Assembly: GCA_027886185.1 (NCBI GenBank)
Contig: WOAB01000188.1
Span: 3,782,001-3,846,000 of the forward strand
DNA from: Rheum nobile
Lineage: Eukaryota; Streptophyta; Magnoliopsida; Caryophyllales; Polygonaceae
Reading direction: 5' to 3'
DNA: 64,000 nt
Below the pieces are notes generated by a model. That model saw only the letters and a list, made by a program, of their open reading frames with translations, ran no database searches and had not been told where the DNA came from. Below, piece after piece: positions 31,620-43,442 of this stretch (the stretch's first letter is position 1; each line of letters opens with the position of its first letter). Position numbers and translations under genes: made by a program.

Positions 31620-33860
31620 TGTAATACCCCTCAATTTCAATAAGGGTATTTGGGTAATTTTCCCAACCCTCATTCTGTACGCAAGACGCGTTTGGCGTAT
31701 TCGGAATTTTTGTAACTTCTATAATCTCTGTAATAATCTTTTAGACGTTATAATATACGTTCGATGTATTATCGGGTCTTAGAATATTTTTATGGATACT
31801 GGAATTTAATTTTAGCTTAAGTCCGGGAGGGAGACCACGACCAGAGGCCACAGACGCGATCGCGGCATTTCCGCGACCGCGGAAACCTGTTCGTCGTCTT
31901 CTTCCAGAACTCGCGCGTTTCGCCGGTTCGGATGCCGTCGTTTCGCCGGGGGGAGGCCGATCGTTTCGTATGCTCGGCGTTGAAGCTCCGAATGGCCTAT
32001 AAAAGGAGGTGGAGGCCCTTGGATCTCTCATCCACAGCTCTCGATCAATCTCTCTTTCCTTCGTTTTCTTCATCGCCGGAGTTGTTCGTCGGAGCTTCTG
32101 GTGGTCGCCGTGGTGCCTTGGAAGCTTGGAATGGTGGTGAGCCTCGTTCAAAGCCAAGGCGTTGTCATTCGATTCATCGGTGAGCCTCGATTCGATTTAG
32201 AGTCGCGTCGGAAGGAGGCATCCGCGATCGCGGGGATGAATTCCGCGACCGCGGAAGCTGCCCAGAATTCCGCGACCGCGGAAGTCCAAACCACGACCGC
32301 GGCTTGCCCTGGCAAGCGCGATCGTGGCTTGACCCGGCAAGCGCGATCGTGGCTTGCCCTGGCAAGCGCGATCGTGGCTTGCCCTGGCAAGCGCGATCGT
32401 GGCTTGGACAGCCTCGGTCATGACTCAGGCTTTCATTCTTTTCGATTCTTATCGTTTTCGTTCGTATCGTTTCATCCGTAATGTATCTAACCTAGGGTTT
32501 CGTCGTTGTCGTAGGAATCCGTAATCAGATTCCAGTTCCCAGATACCCGAAACCCAACAAATATGTTCGTCTAGATTAAGGCAAGTGGCGGTTTGCTCTT
32601 GCTTAATCATTCCATATTTCCTTTAGTTATCAATTATTTTGATTGTTAATTAAATTGGAATGAAAGGTTGTTTTCGTTTGGGAACAGATTTTATAAATGA
32701 TGTGATTAAAATAAGATATTATAATAGGTTGTATATATTGCTAGAAACAACGCTATTATACTTGTTAATTACCGTGATGGTATTGGTGTGGATTTATGTG
32801 TGAACTTAAATGTGTAGTTAGAACGAGTATTCGTAGAAATGCTATGTACCTTGCGAGGTCTAGTCGTTTCTTTACAACTGGTATTAGGATGTTTTTGCCC
32901 TAGTACTTTCCTGGTCATGACCTACCCCTATCCGAGTATAGGTGGTGGTGCACACAGTTGGTGCCGACAATCGGGATTTATTCCCCAGATATCTCTCGTA
33001 TCGAGATGATATATATACTAAAAGCTTTAACGTGAATGTACGTTTTGTAATTAAATAAGATAAGTGCAGTTATGCACATAATTAATGAACCTTCGGGCGA
33101 GAAGTACGACTTGGAACCCGCCCGGACTTCGGTTAGAGTAAGTGCTCCTTCCAAATCTGAATTCGCATTGCGCGGTGAGGTTGGTCGTGGACCCAAATGA
33201 TCAAGTAGTTTTTAACGCTTGTGTGAAACTATAACGTTCCCAAACACTTGTCATACTTTTCCGAAAGACTCAATCTTTTGGAGTCTTATTTTCATACATT
33301 TCCCTAAGACTCGATCTCTTGGAGTCTTCTCTTGTTTATACCTCTTCGTATTTTTCTATAGGAGTGTTGAGGTTCACTATCGTCATCTGTTTTTATTCGA
33401 GAAGCGATGGGTGTAACCTAACACGACTACTTAGAACCTTTTCTAGTTTACCCTTGCATAGTCTTTCATTAGACTAACCAACCGGTTATTTTCCCTTGCA
33501 TGGTTGGCTGGTGTCATCCGTCTCATACGGCACATCAGGTAAACTCCCTTTCCGTGAAGGCTAGTACGCGATGATGAAGGAAGATGACGTTTAAAGAGTT
33601 TTCAAGGTTAAGGATCCTAGGTGTGAGATCGCGCAGATCAAGACCCTACGTGATGTTTATCTATTTTAAAGACTTCCGCTGTATTAAGACAATTTTATAT
33701 TTGGTTGTATTTGGTATTAACAGATGTAAAATCGTGACTTTGGTTTAAATAATATTTGGTAGTTTTTATAATATTTCATATAGTTTGTGTTATTATATGG
33801 TTGTTATACAATGATTTAGCCTTGGGTGACCCTAGATGTGTATTCTGAGGTCACTGGCGG
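31620..33860 (+). repeat. F 3' LTR, main part
   Basis: Pair of the 5' LTR, with TATAAAAG at 31998-32005. It is interrupted at 33860 by the hAT element and ends with 36299-36332 (…GGGGGTGTTACA). Confidence 0.92.
32311..32410 (+). repeat. 25-bp tandem repeat in the F 3' LTR
   Basis: Four copies of a 25-bp unit built on GGCAAGCGCGATCGTGGCTT, at 32311, 32336, 32361 and 32386. The 5' LTR has a single copy near 23507, so the array expanded in one LTR or contracted in the other. Confidence 0.93.
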
Positions 33861-36290
33861 TAGGGGTGAGCATTCAGATCGATCCGATCTGATCCGATCC
33901 GATCTGTTATACCGGATATCCGGTTTTTTTTAGTGAAACAACGATCCGTATCCGATCCGTCACAAGCCGGATATCCGGCTATTTTGAATCGGATCGGATT
34001 ATTATACCGGATATCCAAAATATCCGGATTGTACAATTCCAGATTAATTAACCATTTAATTGTGATCCTGTGACTGAAATTAAACCAAATACCTGTTTAA
34101 TCCACTTCTAAAACAACTAATTCAACATCATTCATAATACACAATACCTGTTTAATCCACTTCATATTACAAATCATATATTACAAATCTTAAGTTGTTG
34201 CCAAAACAGAATAACTAGTCTAGTTGCTTCCAAAACACATACATATAACCTTTGAAAGATGCAAAAACAAAACAAAAACAAATAACCAACTGGTGTAAAA
34301 AAGAAACTCCATAGATGAAGATGACTAGCTACTGCAAAACAGATTCAAATACTGAAATTAGTAACTTTAAACTTCATTCAAAACAGAATAACAAGATTTA
34401 AGTAACCTTTGTGAATGCTCAAGGTTGGTTGATCACTTCATCAATTACATGGTTTGGATGTTCCAAATACATTTCCTTCAATCCTAATAAATTTCATTCA
34501 AAACAGAATAACAAGATATAAGTAACTTTAAACAATGAATCATATAAAGTAAAAGTAGACTGAATTGAAGATGAATATAGACAAATAACCTTCTTCGATT
34601 TGTTGCATTCCAAGCAAGGTTTCCTTAACAAAAATAGGAGTGTTAGAGGTGCGCTTCCAATTTAGAGAATATTTCTTTCTCTTACCCGATATGCAAGCAA
34701 GAGGATCAGTTGAAGAGGAAGAAGTAGGGTGTCTTGGAGGCTTTCCTTGTGCAGATTGTTTATCCTCAATAATCAACACATCATCTTGCATTTCTGGATC
34801 ACTAGAGTCATGAGATGGCATACTTGTTGAGGATGATTTAATATGATCCTGTGATTACACATATTAGCTTCATCATTATAGGGAGGATCCAATAAAAATT
34901 GCACAAAAACAGAATTGTATTCTAGCTCCATCATCAAATAGAATTTCAAATCGTGTTAGAACAAATGTAACTTAACACCATAGCAATCATCACTTCTCAT
35001 AACTTATTTACAAAACGAAATCAGCAAACATTCTGAAAAAAAGGATCTTTAAGTACATAACACATCTTTCACGGACAAACAAGTAATAACAAACCTTATA
35101 TTTTCGAATTGAATTCACATAGCAACTGAATGAGAAGCAATAAAGGGCAAAAAGAGAAGATATTGAAGGAATTACCAGAAGCAAATCTTACCACTCTCAT
35201 AATTGTCCAGATAAAAAGGATATCAAAATATTCCCTGAAACCAATACGATCACTATCATAAGAAACCCTAGAAATTGACGAAATCATAATCATACACGCG
35301 ATACACTACGGAGCCGAAGAAGCCAGATTAATATATAATTTTGGCCACTACAACCAAATCGCATAGCTCCAATCAGTGCCTCCAAACAGATATTCCAGTA
35401 ACTTCTCCTAACAAGAAGATCACAGCTAAGCAACTACAAACTCGCAAACCCTAAATTGAAAAGGCATGAAGACCCTAGGAGTAATTGATTAAAATCCAAC
35501 CCTAAGTAGACAGTAGCTTGGGATAACAAACGAAAGAGCGAAGCTAAAGATGAAGAAGGCATGAGTTATGTACGAGAATTACCGGTGCCGGTTGTGGCGG
35601 ATGTACGGCGGCGCTGTGACTGAGGGCGCGCTTACATTCTGATGTTGCCTGAAATGCCCAAGTTTAGTGAAAGGTGGATTCTGAAGTCGGCGAGTGAAGG
35701 AGACGAACTCGAGCGAGGAAGACTCCAATGATGAAGACTCGAGCGAGGAAGAGAAAGACTCGAGCGAGGTTTCCTGGTAAGCTGCGGAGATATTTCTCTG
35801 AGGTGGGTGAGAAGACTCGAGCGAGGAAGAGAAGGATCGATGAAGGAGACGAAGAAAGTGGTGGAGGAAAAGTGAGGAGATTAGGAGATTAGGTTTTAGT
35901 GAAAGGTGGGCTGTAGTGTAACTGTGTAAGTATAATTGGGCTTTGGTTGGGCCTTGCCTGAAATTGGTGTTAATTGGTAATTGTTTTCTATGGCTAAAAC
36001 TAAATAATGTTATTAATGATTTGCATTTGTTCAATTCAAAATATTAGGTAATAAAACACTTATATGTATCATTCTAATTTTCAAAAATATATTTATTATA
36101 CGTAATATTTCCGAATCGTGGGATATCCGGTTAGATATCCGTATCTGGTCCGGATATCCAGAAAAATGACCCAGATCGCATCGGATACGGATAAAAATTA
36201 AACGGATTTTTTAGGATACGGATTTTTCGGATTCGGGTTGGCGGATTATCGGTTCGGAGCGACCGGATCAGATTTTTTTGCTCACCCATA
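33861..36290. mobile_element. Non-autonomous hAT-type transposon, 2.4 kb
   Basis: Terminal inverted repeats TAGGGGTGAGCA and TATGGGTGAGCA, with ACTGGCGG duplicated outside (33853-33860 and 36291-36298). The 8-bp TSD and TIR form fit the hAT superfamily. Subterminal regions hold many GATCCGATC and GGATATCCGG repeats in both orientations. No transposase catalytic domain is seen. Two weak - strand frames (34821-34540, Ser-rich then KRKKYSLNWKR; 36034-35579) may be remnants. GACTCGAGCGAGGAAGA recurs several times at about 35700-35850. Confidence 0.88.
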
Positions 36291-36298
36291 ACTGGCGG

Positions 36299-36332
36299 TA
36301 ATACTTTCAAGGGATTATTTGGGGGTGTTACA
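36299..36332 (+). repeat. F 3' LTR, last 34 bp
   Basis: The end of the F LTR resumes after the hAT element and closes with GGGGGTGTTACA, followed by the TSD copy AAAAC. Confidence 0.9.
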
Positions 36333-36337
36333 AAAAC

Positions 36338-37871
36338 GACCTTGATTATTTTGGGTCCACGACCAACTTCACCGCATAATGCGAATCCGGATTGAAAAGA
36401 GGACTTACTCTAACAAGAGTCCGAGCGGTTTCCACATTGTACTCCTCGCCCGAGGGTATATTAATTATGTGCATAACTGCACTTATCTTATTTACTTCCA
36501 AAACGCACTTTAATGTTGAAGCTTTTAATTTCACATCTCGTAATCAGACATTGGGAATAAATCCCTTAAGATTGGGAATACCTCCCGAAGATTGGCACCA
36601 GTTGAGTGCACCACCCCTATACTTAGATAGGGGTAGGTCATGACCACAAGAGTGTTAGGGCACTTACTTCCTAACACCGACGTTATAAAGAAATGACTAA
36701 TCCTCGTAAAGAATTAGCGTTCCCACGAATACTCGTGCTAATCTAGCATTTAAGTTCACATTTAAATCCACATCAACAATCCATTACGGTAATATCACAT
36801 CAACCTATATAATAGCGTTGTTTCTAGCAATATATACAACCTATTATAAAATCATATTTTAACACATCGTTGAATTAAATCTGTTCCCAAACTGAAAACA
36901 ACAACTTTTATCCCATCTTAATTAACAATCAATTAATTGATAATCAAGGGAAACATGGAATAATGAGCAAGAGTAAACCGCCACTTGCCTTAATCTAGAC
37001 AAACGAAGATGTCGGGTTCCGGGATCTGGAAACTGGAATCTGTAAACGGATTCCTACGACGACGTCGAGACAAACAATGGAACCCTAAGTTAGATTCGAT
37101 ACGAACGAAACGAGGGTAAATAAACGATACGACGAAAGGAAACAAGGCCTAAGCCGTGACCCTGTTTGTCCAAGCCACGATCGCGGTTGCTAGAGCAAGC
37201 CGCGGTCACGGTTTGGACATCTGCGGTCGCAGAATTCTGGACACATCCGCGGTCGAGGAATTCATCCCTGCAGTCGCGGATCTCTCTTCCGACGACGGTT
37301 GAACTCGGCTTCGAGGCTTACCGACGACGAAGGCGACAACTTCTTGACTTTGGACGAATGCTCACCACGACCACCACCATCTCGACACCTCCAAGGCACT
37401 TCCGGCGACACCAAAAACTCCGGCAAAGCTCCGACGATCTCCTAGAACTCCGGCGATGCACTAAACGAGAGACAGAGGACTTGAGAAGTTGTGGATGATT
37501 ATTTTCGAAGCTGAAGACCCCTATTTATAGGGTGAGGGAGAGCTCAACGCCGAGAACACCAATCGATCGGCATCCCCATCTGCGTAACTACGGCACACGA
37601 ACCGGCGAAATGCGGAAAGAACGAAGGAGACGAAGAACAGTGTTTCCGCGGTCGCGAAAATGCCGCGAGCGCGTCCTTTGGCCTTTGGTCGCGGATCTCA
37701 GTCAATGGGCATGCTAAATCTTTATTTTTAGCACTCCAAAAAATAATCCAAGGTCCAATACACAATAAACGTATATTATTACGTTCAAGAGAGTTATTAC
37801 AGAGGTTATAGAAATTGCCCATTATGTCTTTCATACAAAATGACAGTTCGGGACTTTTAGGGGTTATTACA
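36338..37871 (-). repeat. G LTR, second part
   Basis: It continues the LTR broken at 22779 and ends at 37871, which on the - strand is the LTR start TGTAATAACCCC. A TATA-like CTATAAATAG (- strand) is at 37521-37530. GC palindromes related to TTCCGCGGTCGCGG lie at about 37170-37280 and 37640-37685. Total LTR length without F is about 2.2 kb. Confidence 0.9.
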
Positions 37872-37883
37872 ATACTACCCCCT
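37872..37883 (-). promoter_or_regulatory. G polypurine tract, split by B
   Basis: ATACTACCCCCT here plus TTAAAAG after 50142 form the - strand tract that should prime the G LTR as a 3' LTR. CCCCT is the target-site duplication of element B. Confidence 0.82.
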
Positions 37884-40325
37884 TGACGGGGCTAGAAATG
37901 CGCAATGCAAATATCATTGATTAGCCTAGTCAAAGTAAATGTCCTAACAGACCTACTAAACAGATGTATAGTAAGCAAGTAAGGGTCGAACCCACAGGGA
38001 AGATCTGATGCAGTAAGCAATTGTGATTGACAAGTAACAATAAAGGGGGGTTTTAGTAATCAAGCAGAGCAAAGCAAACAAGTTTAGTTGATGAGAAAAT
38101 ATGATTGGGAAAGTAGTCCTACTAGAACGAGATCCACAATACAGAGATATAATTTGATCACAGAAATCTATTCAATCCAAGTTCTTTTACTATTCTTATA
38201 GTTGTTGCCACCCTGATCTTAAGTACTACCAATTCTCACATTTGTTGATAGACTTATTACTATATCAATGGAAAAGTACTACCAATTCTCACAGTTGTTG
38301 ATAGACTTTACCACTAACAAAGCAATAGCAATGCACACAAGGATATAGGATACATGCAAATAGAAGAAAACCTTACTACTTAACATGCAAATGATTCTCA
38401 CTCATGATTGCGCGCTCGTATTCCACTATACGCAACAATCGTGTATGCTACTAGATATGCACTTGTATTCCACTATATGCAAATCCTAGCAATTGATAAA
38501 AAGTATTCAACCTAGTTGATCAGGCTAAGAGGAATAACAATAAATCAGTATTCAATATTACCAAGAGAATCAAACCAACACTTATAAGAATAAGAACAAG
38601 TGATGTGATTCTGTCCCATCTTCAAGACATGGACAAGCTCAAAAAGGAGGAAGGCATGGAGGACCAGCCAAGGAGCAAGGAAGAGAAGGACAAGCCCGTA
38701 TGCATCACTCGAGCAAAGGCCAAGGAGCTCCAACAATCACTTGATCAAGGCCTACTTTCTAATGGGCTTTTGGCAAGCAAGGAGGACGGCCCATCCACTC
38801 TCCTAATCACCAAAGAAGAGGCCTCAAACCAGCACAAAACCTAAGGAGGTCGGCCCTACAAAGAGCATTTAAGGCTCTAGTTACTAGCATTCCATATTTG
38901 CACTTTTATTCCTATTTTGGCACTTTAAATTCAGCCATTGAAACACTTTAATTTGCACCATTTTGTAACCTCAATAAGAGGCATTTATTTGCTTAAATGT
39001 TAGGCGTTTTCGAGCCTTAATAGGAGGCTTGAAGGCTGCCTTGGAAGGCAAGGAAGGCCGACTCACTAGCCTACTTGTAGCCTTCCGTTTGTATTGTTTT
39101 AGCAACTTGAATTTGATTAAGAAAAGCTCTCTTTGAGAATCATTTGAGTTCACCTCTTTTCCTGCATTGTGAGTCATATCAATCCAGAGAAAAGCCTTCG
39201 AGTTTGCCTTGGTGAGTCACATCCAAGCACAAGCTCTAGTTCATCCAACGTTGGTGAGTTATATCCAACTTTGAGTGTTCATATCTCCACCTTCCACCGC
39301 CGCCGCTTCCACCCCTCAAACTACACTTCATAAGCCACCCAACCACCACCAAGCGCCTCCCCCAACGCTTCCAAGCCTCCCTCAAATCGCAACCCTAAAT
39401 CACCCTCCACCGCTAGGGTTTCCACCGAAATCACCCTCACTTCCACCCCCGATATCTCGAGGCCCACGTGGGCACCACCAGGCCCCTTCTACACCACCAA
39501 TCTCAACCTCATCCACCACTACTGCAGCCCAAGTCCGCCGCAAAACGACTCCAACGCCGCCCTGCAGCCCGCTCCCAAAGACGCCTCCCCGGTTTGCCAA
39601 AGGGTGACGACCGGCCAAGCACTTGCACCGAAGCTCATCCAAGTCGATCCTTGTCAACAAGGAATAGAAATCTCACAAACACATCAGTTGTATTGCTTCA
39701 AACGTCTAGTAGAACAAAGGGGAAGTTAGTTCTCCATTCAGATGAGAATGAAAACCTAATGAAAAGTAAAACTGCGTACGAAGTAAAGTGAAAAGTAGTC
39801 TCTGCCTCTTAACCTAGAAAGAGGACTTAAATAGGTTTTGGAAAATAAAGTTAACCTAATGCCAAATAACAAAGGAAACAAAATAATAAAATAACAAAGT
39901 CCGAAATTAAATAAAGGAAATAAATGTCTTCTGGACGCGCGGCATTTAACACGGCCACCGCGGGGCGTCAGGCTCCCACCGCGGGGCAGTGGCTTCCTCT
40001 TGGCGCGACCCTCAATCTTCTCTGAGAACCACCGCCGGGTCGCGGTGGCTCTGGCGCGGGGCGGTGAAATCGCCTACTCCTTCAGCTCCTCTTCTCTTCT
40101 TCTCTTCTGTTGCTCTTCATTACTACCAAGTGTTGGTAGTCTTCTCCAGTTAAACTCCAGCAGATCCTTCTCCATCCTCATCATCTCATCTAAGCTGTAA
40201 ATCCTGGGATATCTTCACTTCTCTCCACAACTTCTGGATTATAGACTTAGCCTCAAAACTAATCATAAACTCCTCCAAATCATGTTAATAGTTGCTAGTA
40301 AAGGTGCATGAAATGACACCTATCA
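37884..40325 (-). repeat. B 3' LTR, containing solo LTR S1
   Basis: Starts (plus sense) TGACGGGGCTAGAAATG and ends GACACCTATCA, identical in form to 48737-50137. S1 and its TSD copy (38601-39661) interrupt it. GC-rich units of the CCACCGCGGGGCGGTGG type lie at 39950-40070. Confidence 0.92.
38601..39656 (+). mobile_element. Solo LTR S1 (CRM-like, 1056 bp)
   Basis: TGATGTGATTC...CCTTGTCA, flanked by ACAAG on both sides (38596-38600, 39657-39661). The unoccupied site is present in the other LTR of B at 49449-49453. It is related to the A1 LTR in its ends and layout. Its first 240 bp stay open and encode a pol-tail-like frame (…VCITRAKAKELQQSLDQGLL…), which again indicates a family whose pol ends inside the LTR. 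It was formed by recombination between the two LTRs of a former full element. Confidence 0.95.
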
Positions 40326-41004
40326 AATTCCCCCATACTTAGACCTTTACTCGTCCCGAGTAAACTAAAGAAAAACCTACTCTCTCAATCAAACACCAAG
40401 GTCTCAGGAAGTATAAGAAAATATGACACCAGCAACTACAACATATCAACAATAAGCTCTAGACAACCAAAACAAGTGATACAAAGATAATTCTAATCCT
40501 AACTCCAATCTAGCTCCTTATCGCTCCAGAGTGGCCTCCCCGAGTCCTCCTTATGACTCATCGCCAAGAATAATGAGAAATCCTAGAATCACTCTTCTTC
40601 TTTTACGCTCATCTTGCCTAGGCGCCCTCTCGGGTTTTCACCTAGCCACTCATTTCATTTTGCTAGATATCTCACATATACTCGCTTCACTCCAGTCCAT
40701 TTTTGCACCGGTCTATACCAGTCGGACTACCTGCTTTTTACCTGAACCGCCCTTTCGGGTTTTCAGCTCATCCCAGGATTTTGATTGCCTTTTTTCACAT
40801 CTTTTTGGCTTTTTTTTGTTTTTTTTTCTTTGAAATAAAATACTCGAACGGAAATTATAGAACACAAAACAAAACAACGCTATATACATAATACACTAGC
40901 TAGATAGATAGCAAGTCTAAATCCCTCCCTCATACTTAAACCGAACATTGTCCTCAATGTAGAAAAGAGAACAAGCAAATGAAATAGGGGAAGGAGAAAT
41001 AAAC
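40326..41004 (-). other. B polypurine tract and 3' noncoding region
   Basis: The - strand tract TATGGGGGAATT (about 40326-40340) abuts the 3' LTR. Upstream on the - strand lie low-complexity T/A runs (40805-40835) and the box ACATTGAGGACAATG with a second purine-rich run at about 40917-40958, as in element E. Confidence 0.8.
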
Positions 41005-42255
41005 TCATTGTGGGCCTGATGGCGGCGGTGGTGGGAATCTCCCAAAGTAGTCCCTCATATGAGCGTCCACAGCATCCAGACGCTCATCTACATCAGCACG
41101 GAACTGGGTCTGCCAAGTCTGCAGACCGGTCTCTACTCGGGTGTTCCAGTGAGTCTGTTGTACTGAGAATGCATCAAATCTTGTATACAACTCCTGCCAA
41201 GGTATGACAGGACCGTACGAAGATGAAGGCACATCAAATTGGGTAGGCATAGGATCATCCCCACCCACAGAATCAACAGCAGCAGCAGCCTCAAAACCAG
41301 CACTAGGGCCCTCTCCAAACGGACTCGAAGGAGCAGCAGCAGGGGTATCATCAGCCATAACTCTGCTATCGCTGGGAATCCACCAATCCGCAAATGAAGG
41401 AGAATAAGTGAAAACCCGGGGAAGAATCAGAATGTGACCGTCGTATGAAGACCAAACTAAATCACCATCCCTGCCCAGTGGCTTCAGCATCGAGCACACC
41501 TTCATGTGCGCCATATCATACACCGCGTGAGCAACAGGTCGAGGAATCCGATCGGTAGCTATAATGTCAACACAAAGAAGGGTGATCAAACCACCCCCAC
41601 AAATATCACGTGGCTCACCATCACGAATCCTCTTCAGGGAACCCAGAAAGAGGGTAGCCCAACACGGTGTGTACAAAACAATCTCCAAGATGCTCATAAA
41701 CCACTGGAAGTCCTTCAGAGGAACCTTACCATCATCAGCATGGCCAAAGAAATCTCTCATCATCACCTTGTGGATCAACCTAAGACAAGGGTTCACCAGC
41801 TTCGAGTTCACCTCCTGACCCTTCCTGAACGTCTTGCCCGTAGCAGCCTTCCAGAACTGCAACATATCAGACTCAATAATTCCACCAGACCATCCATCCG
41901 TTGGTACCTTTGTAATGCCCAGGGCATCACGAATCTCAGCAGCAGATAAAGCATAATCACGCCCATTGTAGGTGAACGTGACCTTCATCAACCTCTTGTT
42001 GTCTGAACCATCAGAATACCTCTTGAAAGAGGCGATGAACTGGTAACAAAGCTCGGGATACGCATGGGAAACCTTGTTCAGGAAAGTCCCCAAACCACAC
42101 TATGCTAAACACAGGGACACACACTCCAACATACCAAACTCAGCCAATGTCGGCTTGTCAAAGAATTTAGTAACCAACACCTTCCTCTCCTTTACAACAT
42201 TGTAGACCTCATTCTCATCCCCCGTAGACACTTGCTTCCTACCTCTAGGTGCCAT
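41005..42255 (-). pseudogene. B extra late ORF (plant transposon-protein type), one stop
   Basis: A 416-codon frame starting MAPRGRKQVSTGDENE with one in-frame TAG at 42100-42102. The central part (LNKVSHAYPELCYQFIASFK, then LMKVTFTYNGRDYALSAAEI and LVNPCLRLIHKVMMRDFFGH) resembles the uncharacterised plant-transposon protein family found in the env position of many Athila-type elements. The C-terminal third is Ala/Ser/Pro-rich and then helical (DVDERLDAVDAHMRDYFGRF), ending in a poly-Pro tail. No signal peptide or clear membrane segment is visible, so I do not call it an envelope. Its role is unknown. Confidence 0.75.
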
Positions 42256-43442
42256 AAGTAATGAATTGAAGTGCTCAAAACAAGGGGCAACCAAGAGGAC
42301 TTACAAACGAGCAAACACACGAAGCCTGGGCAGTCTCGACGCGGGGCGGTGGACGAGTCGCCGGGTCGCGGTGAGACAACTGGGGGTTCTGGCCGAGTCG
42401 CGATGGGGTCGCCGCGGGGCGGTGGCTGCAACGACGCGGGGCAGAGCGACAGCGAGGCGAGATGACAGCGACGCGGTGGGGTTGTGTTTGGCTAGTTTGT
42501 GAGGCTAAATTCCAAATTGGGCAAAGAAACTCAAGGTTTAGGCAATTTGGGGGATAGATCGGATCAAGGACAAGAGGGATTTGTGGGAGAATGGGGGATT
42601 TGGCTTGGAGAGCTTGAGAGGTGTGTTGGGAAAGGAGGGTTTTGTTGAGAGTGGGGCTAGGTTAGGGAAAGTGAAAGGGAAAGAAAGGGATGATGGGGCC
42701 GGATATGTACCACGGCCCAAAGAAATTGTTGGCCCAAAGGGGGGCCCAATCCGTCAAAACCTTATTTACCACTCAAGAAATAAAAAATTTACTCACCCGT
42801 TTAAGGTTTTTTTCGGGGCCCTTTATTCTTGTTTTTTTTTTCGGAGTTGAGAAGGTATACCAGACATCCACCGCGGGGCGGTGGGCTCCACCGCGGGGCG
42901 GTGGGCTCCACCGCGGGGCGGTGGGCTCCACCGCGGGGCGGTGGGCTCCACCGCGGGGCGGTGAGGATCGCCGTGGGGTGGTGGGACGAATTGAGAACAC
43001 CGTCTCCTCTCCATTAACTTTCGTACCTGAAATGTTAGTGACAGACGAACGAAAGAAAACAAAAGAAATTATGAAATTAATCTAAGGGAAAGGAAAAATC
43101 AAAGAAAAACTACCTCGGGTTGCCTCCCGGACAGTGCCTTAGTTAACGTCGTTGGCTCGACGTACTGCAGGTCAACTACCACCTGGAATAGGATCCCCTC
43201 GGAATCCTCCTACTCGTCTCTTCCTGTCGAGACTTCCCATGGAAAGGTTGAGACCTTAGACCATGTTCCCTCTTGGCCAATGACTTCATGATTACTTCCT
43301 TTGGAGCATCTCCCCCATACTTAGAGCGATGTGGGGGCCGATATGGCTCAACCTGAATATGCTGCACATTACTAGATAAAGGCTTATAGCCTTGTATGGT
43401 TAGTACAGGGGGGCAAGTGCCCAAAATAGAGGGAATGGAATC
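42256..43442 (-). other. B post-gag noncoding region with GC-rich repeats and landmark box
   Basis: Contains GC-rich units at 42334-42475, the five-copy 20-bp array at 42869-42986, and GGGAGGCAACCCGAGGT (- strand, 43112-43128). A short frame remnant runs from 43424 to 43176. In intact Athila elements several kilobases of RT and integrase lie between protease and this box; here only about 310 bp remain. Confidence 0.78.
42869..42986. repeat. 20-bp GC-rich tandem array in B
   Basis: Five tandem copies of the unit CCGCGGGGCGGTGGGCTCCA followed by two degenerate ones. Each unit contains the imperfect palindrome CCACCGCGGGGCGGTGG. The same unit is scattered in the B LTRs and in its gag region. 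Confidence 0.95.

Larger units (their letters stand above)
22780..36332 (+). mobile_element. Element F: full-length Tekay-type chromovirus with an extra 5' ORF
   Basis: 5' LTR 22780-25014, PBS, an extra frame (25282-26442), gag-pol (26693-31512), PPT, and 3' LTR from 31620 with its end at 36332. AAAAC flanks both ends (22775-22779 and 36333-36337) as TSD. The target is the G LTR, which resumes on the right. A 2.4-kb hAT element sits in the 3' LTR. Gag-pol has many stops and one frameshift, so F cannot move on its own. Confidence 0.93.

Noticed and set aside
41005..42255. Calling the B late ORF an envelope gene
   Set aside because: It is in the env position of Athila elements, but no signal peptide, transmembrane segment or cleavage site can be seen.
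42869..42986. Regular GC-rich repeats that look like a small CRISPR array
   Set aside because: Units are contiguous 20-bp tandem copies without unique spacers, and they recur elsewhere in the same plant retroelement.
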